This document shows positions 47,621 to 64,000 of a stretch of DNA of 64,000 bases, piece by piece. A model generated the notes under the pieces. That model was not told the origin of the DNA, ran no database searches, and saw only the letters and a program-made list of their open reading frames with translations. This DNA comes from Vicugna pacos. Its lineage: Eukaryota; Chordata; Mammalia; Artiodactyla; Camelidae. Position 1 is the first letter of the stretch. Each line of letters begins with the position of its first letter. A program made the translations under genes and the position numbers. The stretch covers positions 11,541,136 through 11,605,135 of the forward strand of contig NC_133014.1 in NCBI RefSeq assembly GCF_048564905.1. The letters run 5' to 3'.

Positions 47621-48039
47621 AGAATTTCCCAGATGAACATTTACAAGCATTGTCAGCGTGGGATCACATGTATTCAGAGACAACTTTTCATGCCTGACAT
47701 CATTCACTTTGACAAAACCATGCTTACTGTTCCCAATTAAAATTGCCTCTGTCTCCATCTTTACCTTTATTAATTGTACTCTGCTCACACAGTCTCTTTA
47801 TTTACATTTCCCCAAAGCAACCTCTTCCTTAAAGTTAAGTTTTAACTCATTTCCCAAAGCAGAAAAGCATGAAGTTGTAACTCATTCTACCCTTATTGAT
47901 GGAAAGGAAACCACACAATGAAGGCACACTCTCAGCTGGGGAGTGAGAGGAGGAGACGCTTGGAAAAGACAAGCCATCTGGGATTGCATGAAATTATGCT
48001 TCTGCCTCACTGGACCTCCCTTGCATTTCCCAACAACAC

Positions 48040-48064
48040 ATGTACACACACACACACACACAGC
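48040..48064 (+). repeat. (CA)n microsatellite
   Basis: About ten CA units, 36 bp 5' of the kappa-deleting element nonamer. Confidence 0.9.
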
Positions 48065-48099
48065 CTAGGTGGGACCCCAGGGCCCAGCTCTTACCCCAG

Positions 48100-48250
48100 A
48101 GTTTCTGTACAGGCAGCAGGTTGGCAGCACTCACTGTGGGAGCCCTAGTGGCAGCCCCCGGGCGGCTCCTGATGGAGTGGCAGGTGCCTTCAACACGAGA
48201 GACCTGCTACGTTTTTACAATGCCCACTATTCAGAGTCTGACCCATTCTC
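48100..48250 (+). promoter_or_regulatory. KDE: Kappa-deleting element (KDE) with 23-RSS
   Basis: Nonamer AGTTTCTGT (48100-48108), exact 23-bp spacer, consensus heptamer CACTGTG (48132-48138), in J orientation. The flank begins GGAGCCCTAGTGGCAGCCC and later has CCACTATTcaGAGTCTGACC, which closely follow the human KDE flank as I remember it. It sits 21.7 kb 3' of IGKC, against about 24 kb in human. Joining to a V RSS or to the intron heptamer removes IGKC and the enhancers, silencing the allele before or during lambda use. Not a protein gene. Confidence 0.92.
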
Positions 48251-49063
48251 CCCCAGGTACTCCCTCGAACAATCTCCTGTGACCCCTGGAGACCTGTACA
48301 GAGATGTCCAGGGAAGATCACCTAACTGAAGAGGTCACAGAGGAGCTTCGGGGCAGGCAGGAATTCCAGCCCAGCCCAGCCTGCACTTCCAGCTAGCTGT
48401 GGACAGCTCTGTGTGCCCAGGGAACAAAGATCAGGGTTAGGGGAACAGAGGCACCTTACTGTCAAGGTACACATCTTGACTGCAGGGGGAAAAAAAAAGC
48501 CCTCTGGCCACATCGTAATGCAGCTCAGACGCTTTTGGCACTTTGCTGGTTAGTCAGCCTAAGCTGATCTACACGAATCAGTCACTGCAGGGGAGACGGT
48601 GTGAAGAAACAGAAACGGCAAAGCATGGAGCCTTATACACAGCAATTTGAGGTACTTATTCAAGAAAAGGCCAACATCGATTCATACAGCATTTACTATT
48701 ACATAATATCTACAGCTGAGAGCTCTAATCAGTGACCACTGGCACCTCCGTGCAAGTCCCTTTAGGCCAAGCATAATCAGCACACTGGGGCTCAAGGTTT
48801 GATGGACACACGTGCCAAACACCCAAAGGGACAAGGAAGGACACTTGAGTTTCAGTGGTGTTTGGTTTGGCTTTCTCGTGAGTTCTGGCAATAGCGTGCC
48901 TAAAGTAGAAGGGAGGGGCAGCTCTGAGATGGAAGCTGTCAGAGACAAAGCTCTGGGGATCTGGGCTAGCCCACAGGGCAACCTGTCCTCTAGGGTCCCC
49001 CTCACTCAACAGGGGCCCCAGGAAACCCCAGCAGCCGGAGCAGCCTCTGGTGTGCTGGGCTGG
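48251..49063. other. KDE 3' flank, no gene
   Basis: No coding or repeat family recognised. Confidence 0.4.
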
Positions 49064-49078
49064 AGCGCCCCCTGCTGG
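49064..49078 (-). promoter_or_regulatory. Near-perfect CTCF motif 3' of the KDE
   Basis: Minus strand reads CCAGCAGGGGGCGCT, the textbook CTCF core. It lies 0.9 kb beyond the KDE heptamer and points back into the locus. It could be the 3' boundary of the kappa domain, between the enhancers and RPIA. Occupancy is inferred. Confidence 0.75.
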
Positions 49079-49254
49079 CCGCGTGAAGCGAGCACACCCA
49101 AGAGACCCAGTATCTAAAACTCCGTTGTTTGACTGCATCGCATCCATCCCTACCTATATACCTTCGTAAAAATGTTATTTGGCATGTCCCCTGCACATAC
49201 TCGCCAGTTTTTTATTTTAATAATATTATTTGGCAAACTAAGGTTCCCAAAAGG

Positions 49255-49498
49255 GAAAAGGGTGAGGGGAAGGATAAATTAGAAGTTTGGGATTAACGTG
49301 TACACACTACCACATATAAAATAAGGAAGGCCCTACCGTCTAGCACAGGGAACTATACTCAGTATTTTGTAATAACCTATAATGGAAAATAATCTGAAAA
49401 ACAATATACACGTATATGTATAACTGAATCACTATTCTGTACACCTAAACCTAACACAACATTGCAAATCAACTGTATTTCAATTAAAATACATATAT
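49255..49498 (+). repeat. Artiodactyl-type L1 3' end
   Basis: 'ggataaattagaagtttggg', 'tagcacagggaactatactc', 'ttgcaaatcaactgtatttc'. Truncated at the 5' end. Confidence 0.88.
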
Positions 49499-49590
49499 AT
49501 TGTTTGGGTTCTTTAGGAAGTACAGAAAAACATATGAAAATAAAAGTCATATATAATCCCATCAGAAAACTTTAACTTCTAACATCATTT

Positions 49591-49723
49591 TTTAAAAATT
49601 TATATTTTTGGTGGGGGAGGTAGTTAAGTTTACTTGTTTACTTTTAGGGGAGGTGCTGGGGATCGAACCCAGGACCTTATGTAGGCTAGACATGCACTCT
49701 GCCACTTGAGCTACACCTCCCCC
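49591..49723 (-). repeat. Camelid tRNA-derived SINE
   Basis: Antisense head ('ctggggatcgaacccaggac', 'cttgagctacacctcccccc'). A perfect 12-bp duplication, ctaacatcattt, lies at 49579-49590 and 49724-49735. Confidence 0.95.
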
Positions 49724-49735
49724 CTAACATCATTT

Positions 49736-51689
49736 AAAATGCACAGTTCTCACCTGGCCAAGGCCATCCTCTGTGGCAGTCACTGTCCACCTGTCTACTC
49801 TCATCTTTTTCCTGCCCATGGCTCCACTGCCAGCTGGCTTTGGCTAGTTGGCTGATGAGAGGCACTGACCAAAGACCGGAGCGTGGGAAGAAGGGTCAGA
49901 CCAAGGCGTTAATTGCTCTCTGTCTCTGCTTTGGGGAGGAATCTTCCAGCAGTGGCTACATCTCCTCTGTGGTTCTAGCTTCCACCAAGTGCCCTGCTTG
50001 TGGGTTCTAATAACACCACCTTCTTCAGCCCTGGGAGTGCAGTGGTTTGTAGCTGATGTTCATGTCTGAGTAGCTTCAACCTAGTGATTGACTCTCTGCC
50101 CTTGTGTCTCCTCTGAAGCATTTCCCATAATAAATTCCCTTTGCTTGAAATGCCCGGAGTGATTAACCTTCCTGACTAGGTCATGACTGACGTATGTCAG
50201 TCACATCTATAATTTTGGATTAATTTATCATTCAATACTATTCCATAAAGCTGTTCCTTTATCTTTAGTTCCTTACAAACCTTTCTTAATGGTTGCATAA
50301 CATCTCCTTACATCCCACCTTAACTGATTTGTGTCATTCAACTTTCTAATGTTTCTTAGATTAAAACATTTGTATGAACATCTTTGTGCATAAATTTCTA
50401 TCTACATTTATAAGTATTTGCTCAGACTAGATTCCTGGACATGATAAAAAGGGACTTATTTATTTGACGATTCTTGGTAAATATTGCCCCCAAAATCCCC
50501 AGAAAGATTAGACCAGTTTGCAATCCTACCAGCGACCTTAAAGAGTCTGTCTCACCATGCCCTCTGCAACATAACTGATCACATTACTTGCTAGTTTTTA
50601 TAGGCCAGAAAAAGGCATCCGGTTGTTCCCATTTTACTTTCGATGTGTTTTGTGTTCATTGTTGGCGAGGTAGAACGTTTTCCAGGTGTTTATTACCCGT
50701 GAGCACTTCCTCTTTGGTAAATTACCTGCTTCACTGTCCAGCCCTTAGTGATTTTCTTATTGACTGGGGTATCAGTCAAGATTCTTAGATGTAAACAGCA
50801 GAAGTTGGTTCTGGCTAAATTAAGTAGAAACGGGATTTATTTAAAGGATATAATGCAACTCCAAAACGGACAGGAAGGCTGATCTTACTCTGCAGATAGT
50901 AACTGTGTCTCCTTCCCACGAATTCTACTTCTTCCTTCCACTGCGTATCACACTGTTTGTGGGATTTCTAAACAATGGACCATTTTAACGGAAATACTTT
51001 GGAGGTAACTGGATTTAGGCAGTGCCAAAGTTCCTGCCCCTGGGGTAACTAGAGACACTCAGAAAAAAATACCCACATGGGAGTGTTTCCTGGCAGTGGA
51101 ATATCTTTCACAACCCAGACTTGCTGTGTCCTGAAACTATAAAGGAAACATTCTACCAGCCTTAAAAAAAAAAGACTTCAAGTACACTGGGAAGCCCTTC
51201 TGAACCTTTTCTCTGGACTCGTAACTGATCTCCCTGACCCAGACTCTGCCTTGTTCATCCTACGCTCCTGCCTGCAGCCAGCAATGACTGACCAGACCTC
51301 TCCACTGTCAGGATTAAGGTCAAAGTCTTCAGCTACAGAGAACATGGCCCCTCAGTAAGTGGTTCCTGCCTTCCCTTCTCTCACCTTCTCCCCAGCAATA
51401 GTTGTCGCCCACGCACAGCTCCTCAAGGTTACCTGCCTACCGGGTCCTCGCTAAGACCCCCCTCCCCGTCTTTGCACATTCTGTTCCCCCTCCCTGCAAT
51501 GTGTCTTTCCACGTCACTTTTCCCCCACCCACCACCGTCTGCCTGGTGGCTCTTACTCTTCCTTCAAGATTCAGCAACCAGAGCCACCATATTTAAAAGT
51601 CACTAAAATGTATATTTAAAAAAAAAAGAGAGAGAGAGAAATTAGAATGGTAGGCTTAAATTTTTTTAATTTAAATCCAAAGAAGGGAT
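49736..51689. other. Intergenic with a small antisense L1 relic
   Basis: About 50,420-50,600 reads like an antisense old L1 ('gaccagtttgcaatcctacc'). Otherwise no gene or named repeat. Confidence 0.4.
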
Positions 51690-52235
51690 GAACAGAGGCA
51701 CAAACATACAGACAAGGAGACAAGGAAAACATATGTCCTGAATGTACCTGAATGTTCATAGCATTAGTCATAGAACGTGGAAACAATCCAAATGCCCATC
51801 AACTGATGAATAAATAAAATGCGGCTTACTCATACAGTATCATTCAGCGATAACAAAGAATGAAGTACTGACATGTGCTTCAAGAACTGAAACATTATGC
51901 TAAATAAGACACAAGAGATCGTATCTTGTATGATTCCATTTATCTGAAGTGCCCAGAACAGGCGAATCTATAGAGACAAAAAGTAAATTCACAGCTGCCT
52001 AGGACGGGGGGATCGGGGTGGGGAGGGCACTGGGGGAAACAGGGAGTGGCTGCTAATGCACGAAGGGTTTCTCTTCGGGTTGATGAAAATGTTCCAGAAC
52101 TGTGATGACAGCGGCACAACCCTGTGAATATACGAGAAACCACTGAACTGTACGCTTTCAAAGGGGGGATTGTATGGTATGTGAATTATACCCCAACAAA
52201 GCTGAAAAAAACTTTTGAATGAAAAAAAATTTTTA
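51690..52235 (+). repeat. Old L1 3' region
   Basis: 'gaaacaatccaaatgcccat', 'tgtatgattccatttatctg' and 'ccactgaactgtacgctttc' in L1 3' order, with a terminal A-run. Diverged. Confidence 0.75.
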
Positions 52236-53191
52236 AGATGCAGCTAAATGACCACCTACACTTTGAGGCTTTCCCTCATGCACACGCACATGCACACACG
52301 CGCGCACATCCCCCAACAATCCTATGTGGCACTTCAAAGGGGCATCTAAAATTACTGTTAACAATTTTTTTCTTTCAGCAAATTCCAGAACAAAAAGCTG
52401 GCAAGCCATTTGAAGAAAAATTTTATTATGGAAAATATCACACGTCCAAAAGCAGACAGCAGTGAACCCCCAGGCACCTATGACTCAGTTCATGGTGTCC
52501 CCAGCCACTGCACCCTCAGATTATTTTCAGCAAGCTGTTTTGCACAGCCCAATGCTCTTAATTCTGAGGCCCAAGGAAGTCTAGAAAACAAGTCCACAGC
52601 AGTCTAATAGGGACATTTATTATGTGCTGTGTCAACAAACTGCTCTCAACACTCAGCATGAACTAGTCATTTCATCCTCAAAATAACCCTAAAAGGTACA
52701 TTTTTATACTCATGTTATACACAGAGGAAATTCAGGCTTACAGGGGAACCTGTCCAGAGGTAATGAGTGGAAGAACGGAATTCCAAACCAAGGTTACTCT
52801 CTCCATCTTCCTTACCTCTCTCAGAAAAAAACAGTACATCTCAACTAAAATAATCATTTAACTTAGAAGCTGAAAGGTGTTCTCTTTTCTGGAGTGAAGG
52901 TCACGTATAAGGTCAAAAAGGTCATCTGCTGGAGGCACAAAAGTCTCAGTTCAAACTGGGGCAACTGAGTGGACCCCAGTGGGGAGCCTTCCCTTTGACT
53001 CAGCTCTCTGTGGGCTCTCAGAACCACCAAGGGCCACAAGAGAACCGAGGCTTGCTCCCAGAAATCAAAGGGGCCTTTAAGAAGCCAGAACAAGGACACC
53101 ACCAAAGTCCCCATTCACTTCTAGAGCCGCATCTCCCAGTCCTGTGACCACTCACCACGTGTGGCTATTGAGCGCTGGAAATGTGGCTCTT
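52236..53191. other. Intergenic, MIR/L2-like remnant
   Basis: A mammalian-wide repeat remnant at about 52,610-52,790 ('ttatactcatgttatacaca'). A short CA/CG repeat near 52,280-52,305. No gene. Confidence 0.4.
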
Positions 53192-53345
53192 TTGGTGGGG
53201 AGGGCATAGCTCAGTGGTAGAGCACGTGCTGAACGTGCATGAGGTCCTGAGTTCAATCCCCAGTATCTCCATTAAATTTTTTTTAAATAAAAATAATGCA
53301 AAACTCCTAAACAACAACAACAAAAAAATACAATCTTAAAAAAAA
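53192..53345 (+). repeat. Camelid tRNA-derived SINE
   Basis: Head ('gcatagctcagtggtagagc', 'gagttcaatccccagtatct') with an A-rich diverged tail. No clear duplication seen. Confidence 0.9.
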
Positions 53346-55899
53346 GTAGTTAGTCCAAAATGAGATGTACTGAAGTTAAATATTCACGACATTTTGAAGA
53401 ATTAGTACAAAACAAAAGTAAAATATTGATTATAGGTAAAAAAAAATTTTAGATTTGTTGGGTTAAATGCCTTATTAAAATTTATTTGTCCGAGTTTTTT
53501 GTTAGTTTCTGTTTTTTGCTTTTGTTGTTGTTTTTTTACCTCTGTAGTGTGGCTACCAGGACAGTCACAATTACAAATCCGGCTCACTTTCCCCCTGGGC
53601 AGCGCTGTTCTCGACCACGCCTGTGCTCCCTGTGGGCTGCCACCTCGTGACGGCTTCTCTCGGGTCCGCAGACAAACAGAAGGCAGCAGGGCTGGCCCAG
53701 GAACAGGGGCCAAGCAGAACTAAACTCGGATCAGGGTTCTGATCTGAACTGAACTCATCAGGGACTGGAGACCCACAGCTTCTGAAATAAAATGAGGATG
53801 AGCACAACTCGGTTTGAAGCTCAGGCTGGAATGCCCTTGAACCTGGGAACTCCCTCTGTCATCACAGAGACATTCAGGGGCTGAGGCCGACAGAGATGCA
53901 GGCAGCCGGGGCTTCCATCCCCGGAAAGGCTGCTCCTCTCCCACCTCGCGGCTGAGCAGAGATGTTCTCAGTGGTCGGACAAGAGAATGGGGTTTCAATG
54001 CTGAATTCACTTGATTCACCCAGTCTGCAGAAGGCACTGTCCACAGAACCCTGGGGTGGCCTTTCCAGGGAAGACCTTCCCTTTCCCTCCCCCTCTGAGT
54101 TCCACCCCTCCCCACCGCCCACGCTAACCACCACACCTCCATCCGTCCCAGAGCATCATTACAGATGTCTGTCTGCATAAATCAACTCGGGCACATTTGA
54201 ATGTGAGGCTATATTGCAGAGTTTTGCTGTCCTGCAATACAGCCCGGTGACTAAAAAGGCAAAGGCACTGAGCCCAGGTCACAAGCATCCTCTGACGGCT
54301 GGGGCAGTGGAGAGTGAAGGCTGGCGCAGCCCTAAATCCGGACAGGAAGTGAGCGAAGTCAGGCATTTGAGAAGAAAGGCCTGAGGCACAGTCATGGCGC
54401 CAAGGAAGCCTCTGAAGGCTGGAGCCACAGCACGGGGTGTCTGTGGCCTGTCCCCTCCCCCCCCAGGCTCAGGACACAGGAAGTGCTCAGTGCCTGTTAA
54501 TCAAACAGAAGGGAAGACTTGGTCACAGAACATCCAGGCCCTCGGATCCTGGGGTCAGCGCACCCTGAGACAGACACGCAGCCCCTGGCAGCGGAGACTG
54601 GCGGCCTGGCCTGGGTAGCTCTGAGCTGGCCTGGCACCCACGGCAAGGCTGCAGTGTTCTCCTGTGGGTCCTCAACAACTTCCCAGGACACCATCAGACA
54701 AGGCCACTTTGCAGCTGTGATGACAAACATCAGATGACTCCCTGACTTATGTCTCCATAAAACACAGACAAAACACAGACATCATCCAAACCCCAAAGAG
54801 GACCCACGTGCCCCCCGACCCCGAGGCCCAGTGACCACCGCTTCTTTATGGATCCCAGCCTTTAGCCTCACTCCGTTCTTCTCCGTGAACATCAAGGTGC
54901 CTGATCACAAGGTTCTCCTGCTTTCTGACAACATCGAATCCAGAAGAAGGCCCCGCTTCCTTGAGCCCTCCCTCCAATCCCCAAAAGCCTAAATCCTCTA
55001 AATCCGAACACCCTCGGACTGAGACCCTCCAGGGCACGTGACTCCCTTCATTCGATGGGTCAACAAAACCAACTTTGTCCAGCTGTGTGTTCTGAAGCAT
55101 CTTTGGCTACAGGGAACTAACCATCCTCAGCCATAAGTCCTTCCCCAGGTAGCAGAGCCCGTGGTCGCCACTGTGCAGTAACCCCCGGCCTGGGGACAGA
55201 AAGGAAGGGGGTACGGGAGGGGGAAGATCAATGGTGGCAGCAAGGATGATCCCCACAGAGGGCCTTCCCCGGCCAAGCCCGGGTCGGGCACCGGCCGGCT
55301 CCTTTCTCCCACTAAAGAAAGCTCATGGAAAAGCATCACCTAATCATTATCACAGGGTTCCCCGAGCCTGTGCACGTACACACGTACACATACTAAACCT
55401 TTCACTAACTTCAGTACTTAACAAATTACAGATTACTTGTGATTTAAGTTACAAATGATGGATACAACAAAGGAACCCAAACACTTCAGAGCCCTGCAGC
55501 CACCTGGAATCATGAGCCAGAGCAGTCTGGCCTGCTTTCCTGGGTATGATCTGAACAAGTTACTTAAACTGAACCTGTTTCTCACTCCACAAATTAAGGG
55601 AACAAACGCTATAAAGTTGCTGCGAGGTGACAGGCCCAAGGCCCAGGACAGCCCCCGGCACGCAGTAAGTGATGGCAGGTAGGGCTCCGTCTCCAGCCAC
55701 CTGATAACCACTTTTGCCACCTCATGGCCCCTCTTCCCCAAGGTGCTGACAATTCCATCAACCTGCCTGCCTTAACCAACAGGCTGGAAGCATCCAGAAC
55801 ACAGGCAGTGTCTTACTTGCCTCTGTCCCCCACACCTCCCTGCCACTAATCCCCTCTAAGAATTGGCACATGATAGGGACTCAGAAAAAGCTTGATGAT
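53346..55899. other. Intergenic, GC-moderate, no gene recognised
   Basis: Several open frames of 70-150 codons overlap on both strands here, as expected of GC-richer DNA. None shows a domain or splice context that I can name. Confidence 0.4.
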
Positions 55900-56570
55900 T
55901 GGAGAGTATCACAACTTTATGAGAACTAAAAATAGACTCACCCTGTGATCCAGCAGTCCCACTCCTGGGCATGCGCTGGGAAGAAGCTGTAATTCGAAAA
56001 GACACATGCACCCCAGTGTTCATAGCAGGACTATTTACAACAGCCAAGACATGGAAGCAATCTAAATGTCCAGGACTGGATAAAGAAATTGTGCTGTACA
56101 CACACACACACACGTGAATACTATTCAGCCATAAAAAAGAATAATGCCATTTGCAGCAACATGGATGGACCTGGAGATCATCATTCTAAGTGAAATGAGC
56201 CAGAAAGAAAAAGACAAATACCATATGATGTCACTTATATGTGGAATCTTAAAAAAAAAGAGCCCACAAATGAACTTATTTACAAAACAGAGATAGACTC
56301 ACAGACATGGAAAACAAACATGGTTACTAGGGGGAAAGGGAGTGAGAAGGGATAAATTGGGAGTTCAGGATCTGTAGATACTAATCACTATAAATAAAAT
56401 GAATAACCAGGTCCTACTGTACAGCACAGGGAACTACATTCAATGTTGTAATGGCCTATAATGAAAAAGAATATGAAAAGGAATATATACATGTATAAAT
56501 TAATGCTGTATGCTAGAAATTAACATTGCACACTGACTATACTTCAATAAAGAAAAAACTTTATAAGCTC
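55900..56570 (+). repeat. LINE-1 3' region
   Basis: 'gatccagcagtcccactcct' through 'caacatggatggacctggag' and the 3' end 'tcctactgtacagcacaggg', 'actatacttcaataaagaaa'. Contains a short CA run at 56,100. It is the most complete L1 3' region in the window. Confidence 0.9.
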
Positions 56571-57884
56571 TAGCTGAAATCAAAATTGAATGTTCTGATT
56601 CAAATCCATGTGTTTTTCCCCCGTTGATGCGTCCCAGAAATGTAGCAGCTCAACTTGGTTACAAACTTTTCCCAAACATCACACTTGCACCTTGCCCTGT
56701 GCCCCTCAGATTGATCATGAGCCTGCAAATTGTTTCCATCCAATGAGATCACATTTACTAACAATTTTATTGAAGAAACTCTAAGCAAAGTTTACGTCTA
56801 GAACCAACTGCTGTGTGTGTCTACAGCCTAGCAGATGTTTTGTTTTCTTCAAGAGAAGGAAAACCTCACGTTAACGCAGGGGAACTGCAGTTGGGTCACA
56901 GGTGTGAACGCCCATGAAACCCGCTGAGCACTGACGTGTACGGGGCCGTGTGCAGGTGCTTCTCGGAAACCCAGGTGGATATGGCTGTTTATTTGTACCC
57001 TTGAATTTAATCCATGCCACACAAGCTTAAAAGATCATTTCAAAGTCAGTTCTATCAAGTTTTCTCAGCTAAGATCTGGTGCCCACTTTGTGCAAAAATT
57101 TCCTATCATCCAGATGAAAATAGGCTTGAAGAAAAAGAAAGCGCTCCTAACAGGTGTGCCAACAATGTGTGAGGCAGCTCATGTTTAAAGAGCCCCTTGA
57201 GAGTAAAAGGGAAGGAATTCAGCAAAGAAAAGCAAGCCTCTTCACTGCTCAGTTCTGGCTGGTCAAATTTAATTCTGCAGCTTGATTTAGCAGGAATTTA
57301 GATGCCGGTAAGTTTGGTGGCTATAATCCAAGCTTCAAAACAGAGGGCCAGGCGAGTGAAATGACTGTCCAAGTACCGTGCAAAGTCAGCACGGGGGGTA
57401 TCAGGACACTCAGCACAAACACCTTTACAACAGGATGGAGGCCCAGGCCCCATCTAGAATCATCACTGAGCCGATCGCGGCCTTTCCCGTCCCCTCTATG
57501 AGGCTATCTGGACGGTTCACTAGGCGCTCACCAGGCACGCTGTGACGACCACAGGCTGGGAGAACAGAGGAAAGGCATGTTACTCATTTTACCACCTGTC
57601 AGCTCCCAAGACTAAAGGTATGACTAGTATAATCTGTGACTTTTGTTCAGCTGTGTTATCCTCTATTCATAAAGAAAATCAATTTCTTGTTTGACAAAGG
57701 TCTATGGAGTAAAACTGACATCAAGGTCTCTCAGAAATAAAGGAAATACTTACCTACTGTTTGGCTCAAGATTTCTTGAGTGAATTCCACCTCTTATCAA
57801 AGATCCAACATAAACTGGGTGAGCAAAATCGATTCCTGCTTTACTGCAAAACTAACACAAATTGTACAGTAAAGACAAAGAGTC
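56571..57884. other. Intergenic between the kappa locus and RPIA 3' end
   Basis: No gene or named repeat recognised. Confidence 0.35.
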
Positions 57885-58730
57885 AAAACGGCACCATACT
57901 GTTTTATTTCAACCCTCAGACAATATAAAGAGGTAACAACTTCTGATGCCAGACCATGCAAGTAATAATAAAGGAACAACAACAACAAAAAACATTAACA
58001 AACAAGACAGTCATTTACAGGTGCTTCACAGCAGTGCTTTGGCAGTACTGGCAAGGAACTCTGGCCAATTGCTTCCAACCACAGGGGTCTGAATGAACCC
58101 CTTGATCTCAGCAAAAGAGCCCCCACATTTCCCCCCTGAAAATTTACACATTCTGAGTCACTACATACCACGTTGCTACAATCAGCAGACTTATGTAAAT
58201 CACATCTTAAAACACATAAATATACATTGTGCGTGATCACAACAAAAACTAAAACCAAAACAGTGTGGTAGAAAAGTAAACATACGTCGAAGTTTCCAGT
58301 AAGGCATCAGGGAACTACTGCTGGCCGGGCCCTTCATTTCACTAGTTTAAAGAAAAGCTGCGATTTACATTTCTCGGCAAACCCAATATTCAGAAGCTTA
58401 ACCAGCAGGCTCAGTTAAAAGTTTAAAAGTCAGTCCTCTTCTCTTTTTATTTTTGGTAAATATTTCATATAAAACATGAAATCAAGTTCTACTTCATAAA
58501 AAAAGCTGAGTATTTTTAATAGTAAAAATATATATGTTTATATTTCTCTTTGTAAAAAGACATTTAATAACAATACTTCAGAAGACTGGAAGTAAGCCCC
58601 TCACCCCCCGCCCTGCCAAGCTGTCCGCCTGGCACAGATACATTAAGGCAAAGGCTCCTGGAGAGGCGTGTCCGCCTCGGCCGCGGGCCGGGGACTCGAG
58701 ATGAACACACGCCGCTCCTGCAGGGTCGGG
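57885..58730 (-). terminator. RPIA: RPIA 3' UTR and probable poly(A) signal
   Basis: Non-repeat sequence after the RPIA stop. An AATAAA on the minus strand at 57903-57908, followed by a GT/T-rich stretch, would give a 3' UTR of about 840 nt. A second AATAAA, nearer the stop (about 58,445-58,450), could be an alternative site. The end point is inferred. Confidence 0.6.
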
Positions 58731-62984
<4,254 letters not shown>

Positions 62985-63084
62985 CTGGGAGCATTTTGAT
63001 AGCTGTGTTCACTTCACTCCATTTGTGTACCCGGTCAAACTTCCAGTCCAGGATAAAATTCCCGTTGTCCGTCACCACGGGGCC
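62985..63084 (-). CDS. RPIA: RPIA penultimate coding exon
   Basis: 100-nt exon in phase 0, encoding [20 protein letters not shown], then [13 protein letters not shown] and the first base of the Gly codon finished by the next exon. It matches the human protein except Leu for Ile near the end. The DNGNFI-D motif is a conserved part of the RpiA family active-site region. Acceptor tttctag and donor gtaacg are both present. Confidence 0.97.
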
Positions 63085-64000
63085 CTAGAAAGCAATGTCC
63101 CGCATTTACAGGGGATGTAGACACAGGAGGGCAGAGAGGGACAGGAAAGAGGGGGTGAGAGCCAAAGACAGGGACCTCAATTAACCTGCTCTGACCAGCG
63201 CGCCCACCGCCTGCTTCCCAGAACGCAGGGCTACGGAGCAGTGACAAGCAGGGACCTGGAGTCAGAGCTGGAGTCCTGGAGCCGCACAGGCACAGGTCTC
63301 ACAGAAGCCGTAAGCCTCTGACAGCCTCCGGTTCCCCGATTGCAAAAAAGGGACGATAAAACGGACTTTGTGAGGCAGCCTATACATAAACCACAGCAAG
63401 GGCTCACAGTGAGGACTCAACAATTCTTAGCTATTGTTAGGGTGAAGAACTACAGCACCAGGACAGACCACCAACACGGCCAGCATCCCCACAGCATCAC
63501 ACTGAGAACCACCACTACGCAAAGCAAGACAGTGCTCCCCTAAGGCAGTCCACCCGAAGACGGGGGCGGAGATGGGGTACGGGGTCAAACAGGCTGGGGG
63601 TAGTTCATTAATCCAGAATTCCTTATACTAACTACTGTATATAAAATAGACAAAAAACACATTTCTTCTGCATAGCACAGGGAACTCTATTCAATATCCT
63701 GCAGTAACCTATAATGCAAAATATGAAAACGAACATATGTATGTTCATGTATGACTGAAACATGATGTTGTACACCAGAAATTGACACAACAGTGTAAAG
63801 TGACTATACTTCAATTAAAAAAAACAAACAAACCCAGAATTCCTCAATAGCGTTGGGCACTAGAAAGTGTTCAGGACCACAGATGTGGCCAGAGCATGGA
63901 AAGGAGGACTCCCCTGCACGCTGGGGAAGGGGTGGGAGCCCATGGAGGAAGCCCACGAAGGCGGGTGCTGGGTCCCTGTGGAGGAACCCCAGCCCTGAGA
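63085..64000 (-). other. Part of the preceding RPIA intron
   Basis: Intron sequence running off the window. An artiodactyl-type L1 3' end (plus) at about 63,585-63,825, with 'tagcacagggaactctattc' and 'gactatacttcaattaaaaa'. No further exon seen. Confidence 0.7.

Noticed and set aside
48034-48064. Direct repeats as a CRISPR or satellite array
   Set aside because: A plain CA dinucleotide microsatellite.
53402-55741. Cluster of open frames of 70-150 codons on both strands
   Set aside because: They overlap each other, show no domain, splice sites or promoter that I can name, and occur in GC-richer DNA where stops are rarer.

Overview
This is mammalian nuclear DNA from a camelid (camel, llama or alpaca group). 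It carries the J-proximal end of the immunoglobulin kappa light-chain locus (IGK) and runs into the 3' end of RPIA, the neighbour of IGKC in human. The camelid call rests on at least eight copies of a short tRNA-derived SINE typical of camelids, several flanked by clear target-site duplications, and on many artiodactyl-type LINE-1 3' ends. RPIA is convergent with IGKC, as in human.

Layout. Positions 1-14.2 kb hold five V-kappa units. These are an intact inverted IGKV4-like gene (-), an IGKV3-like pseudogene missing FR1 to CDR2 (+), an intact IGKV5-like gene (+), a badly decayed V relic (-), and a V pseudogene with one frameshift (-). The intact genes and the frameshifted pseudogene have octamer promoters. 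Those three and the IGKV3-like pseudogene carry 12-spacer recombination signals (RSS). From 14.2 to 21.7 kb there are no genes, only CTCF-like motifs, an octamer about 3.6 kb upstream of J1 where the germline kappa promoter is expected, and L1 and MIR debris. From 21.7 to 23.1 kb lie five J-kappa segments with 23-spacer RSSs. Only J4 has a consensus heptamer and nonamer, and J3 has lost the GT of its splice donor. The J-C intron (23.1-26.1 kb) holds a GC-rich island ending in an isolated CACAGTG heptamer (the intron RSS), an AT-rich MAR-like stretch and the intronic enhancer with kappa-B, E1 and E2 boxes. IGKC is a single exon at 26,104-26,426. The PU.1/IRF4 core of the 3' kappa enhancer lies at about 33.54 kb. 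A kappa-deleting element (KDE) with a 23-RSS is at 48.10-48.25 kb, followed 0.9 kb later by a near-perfect CTCF motif. RPIA's last two coding exons (minus strand) are at 62,985-63,084 and 58,731-58,825.

How it works together. A V segment (12-RSS) joins a J (23-RSS), by deletion for V genes on the + strand and by inversion for those on the - strand. VJ is spliced to IGKC under the intronic and 3' enhancers. If kappa fails, the intron heptamer or a V RSS can join the KDE 21.7 kb downstream and delete IGKC together with its enhancers. The rest of the window is intergenic or intronic repeat-rich DNA. I found no complete non-host element, no CRISPR and no free-standing RNA gene.
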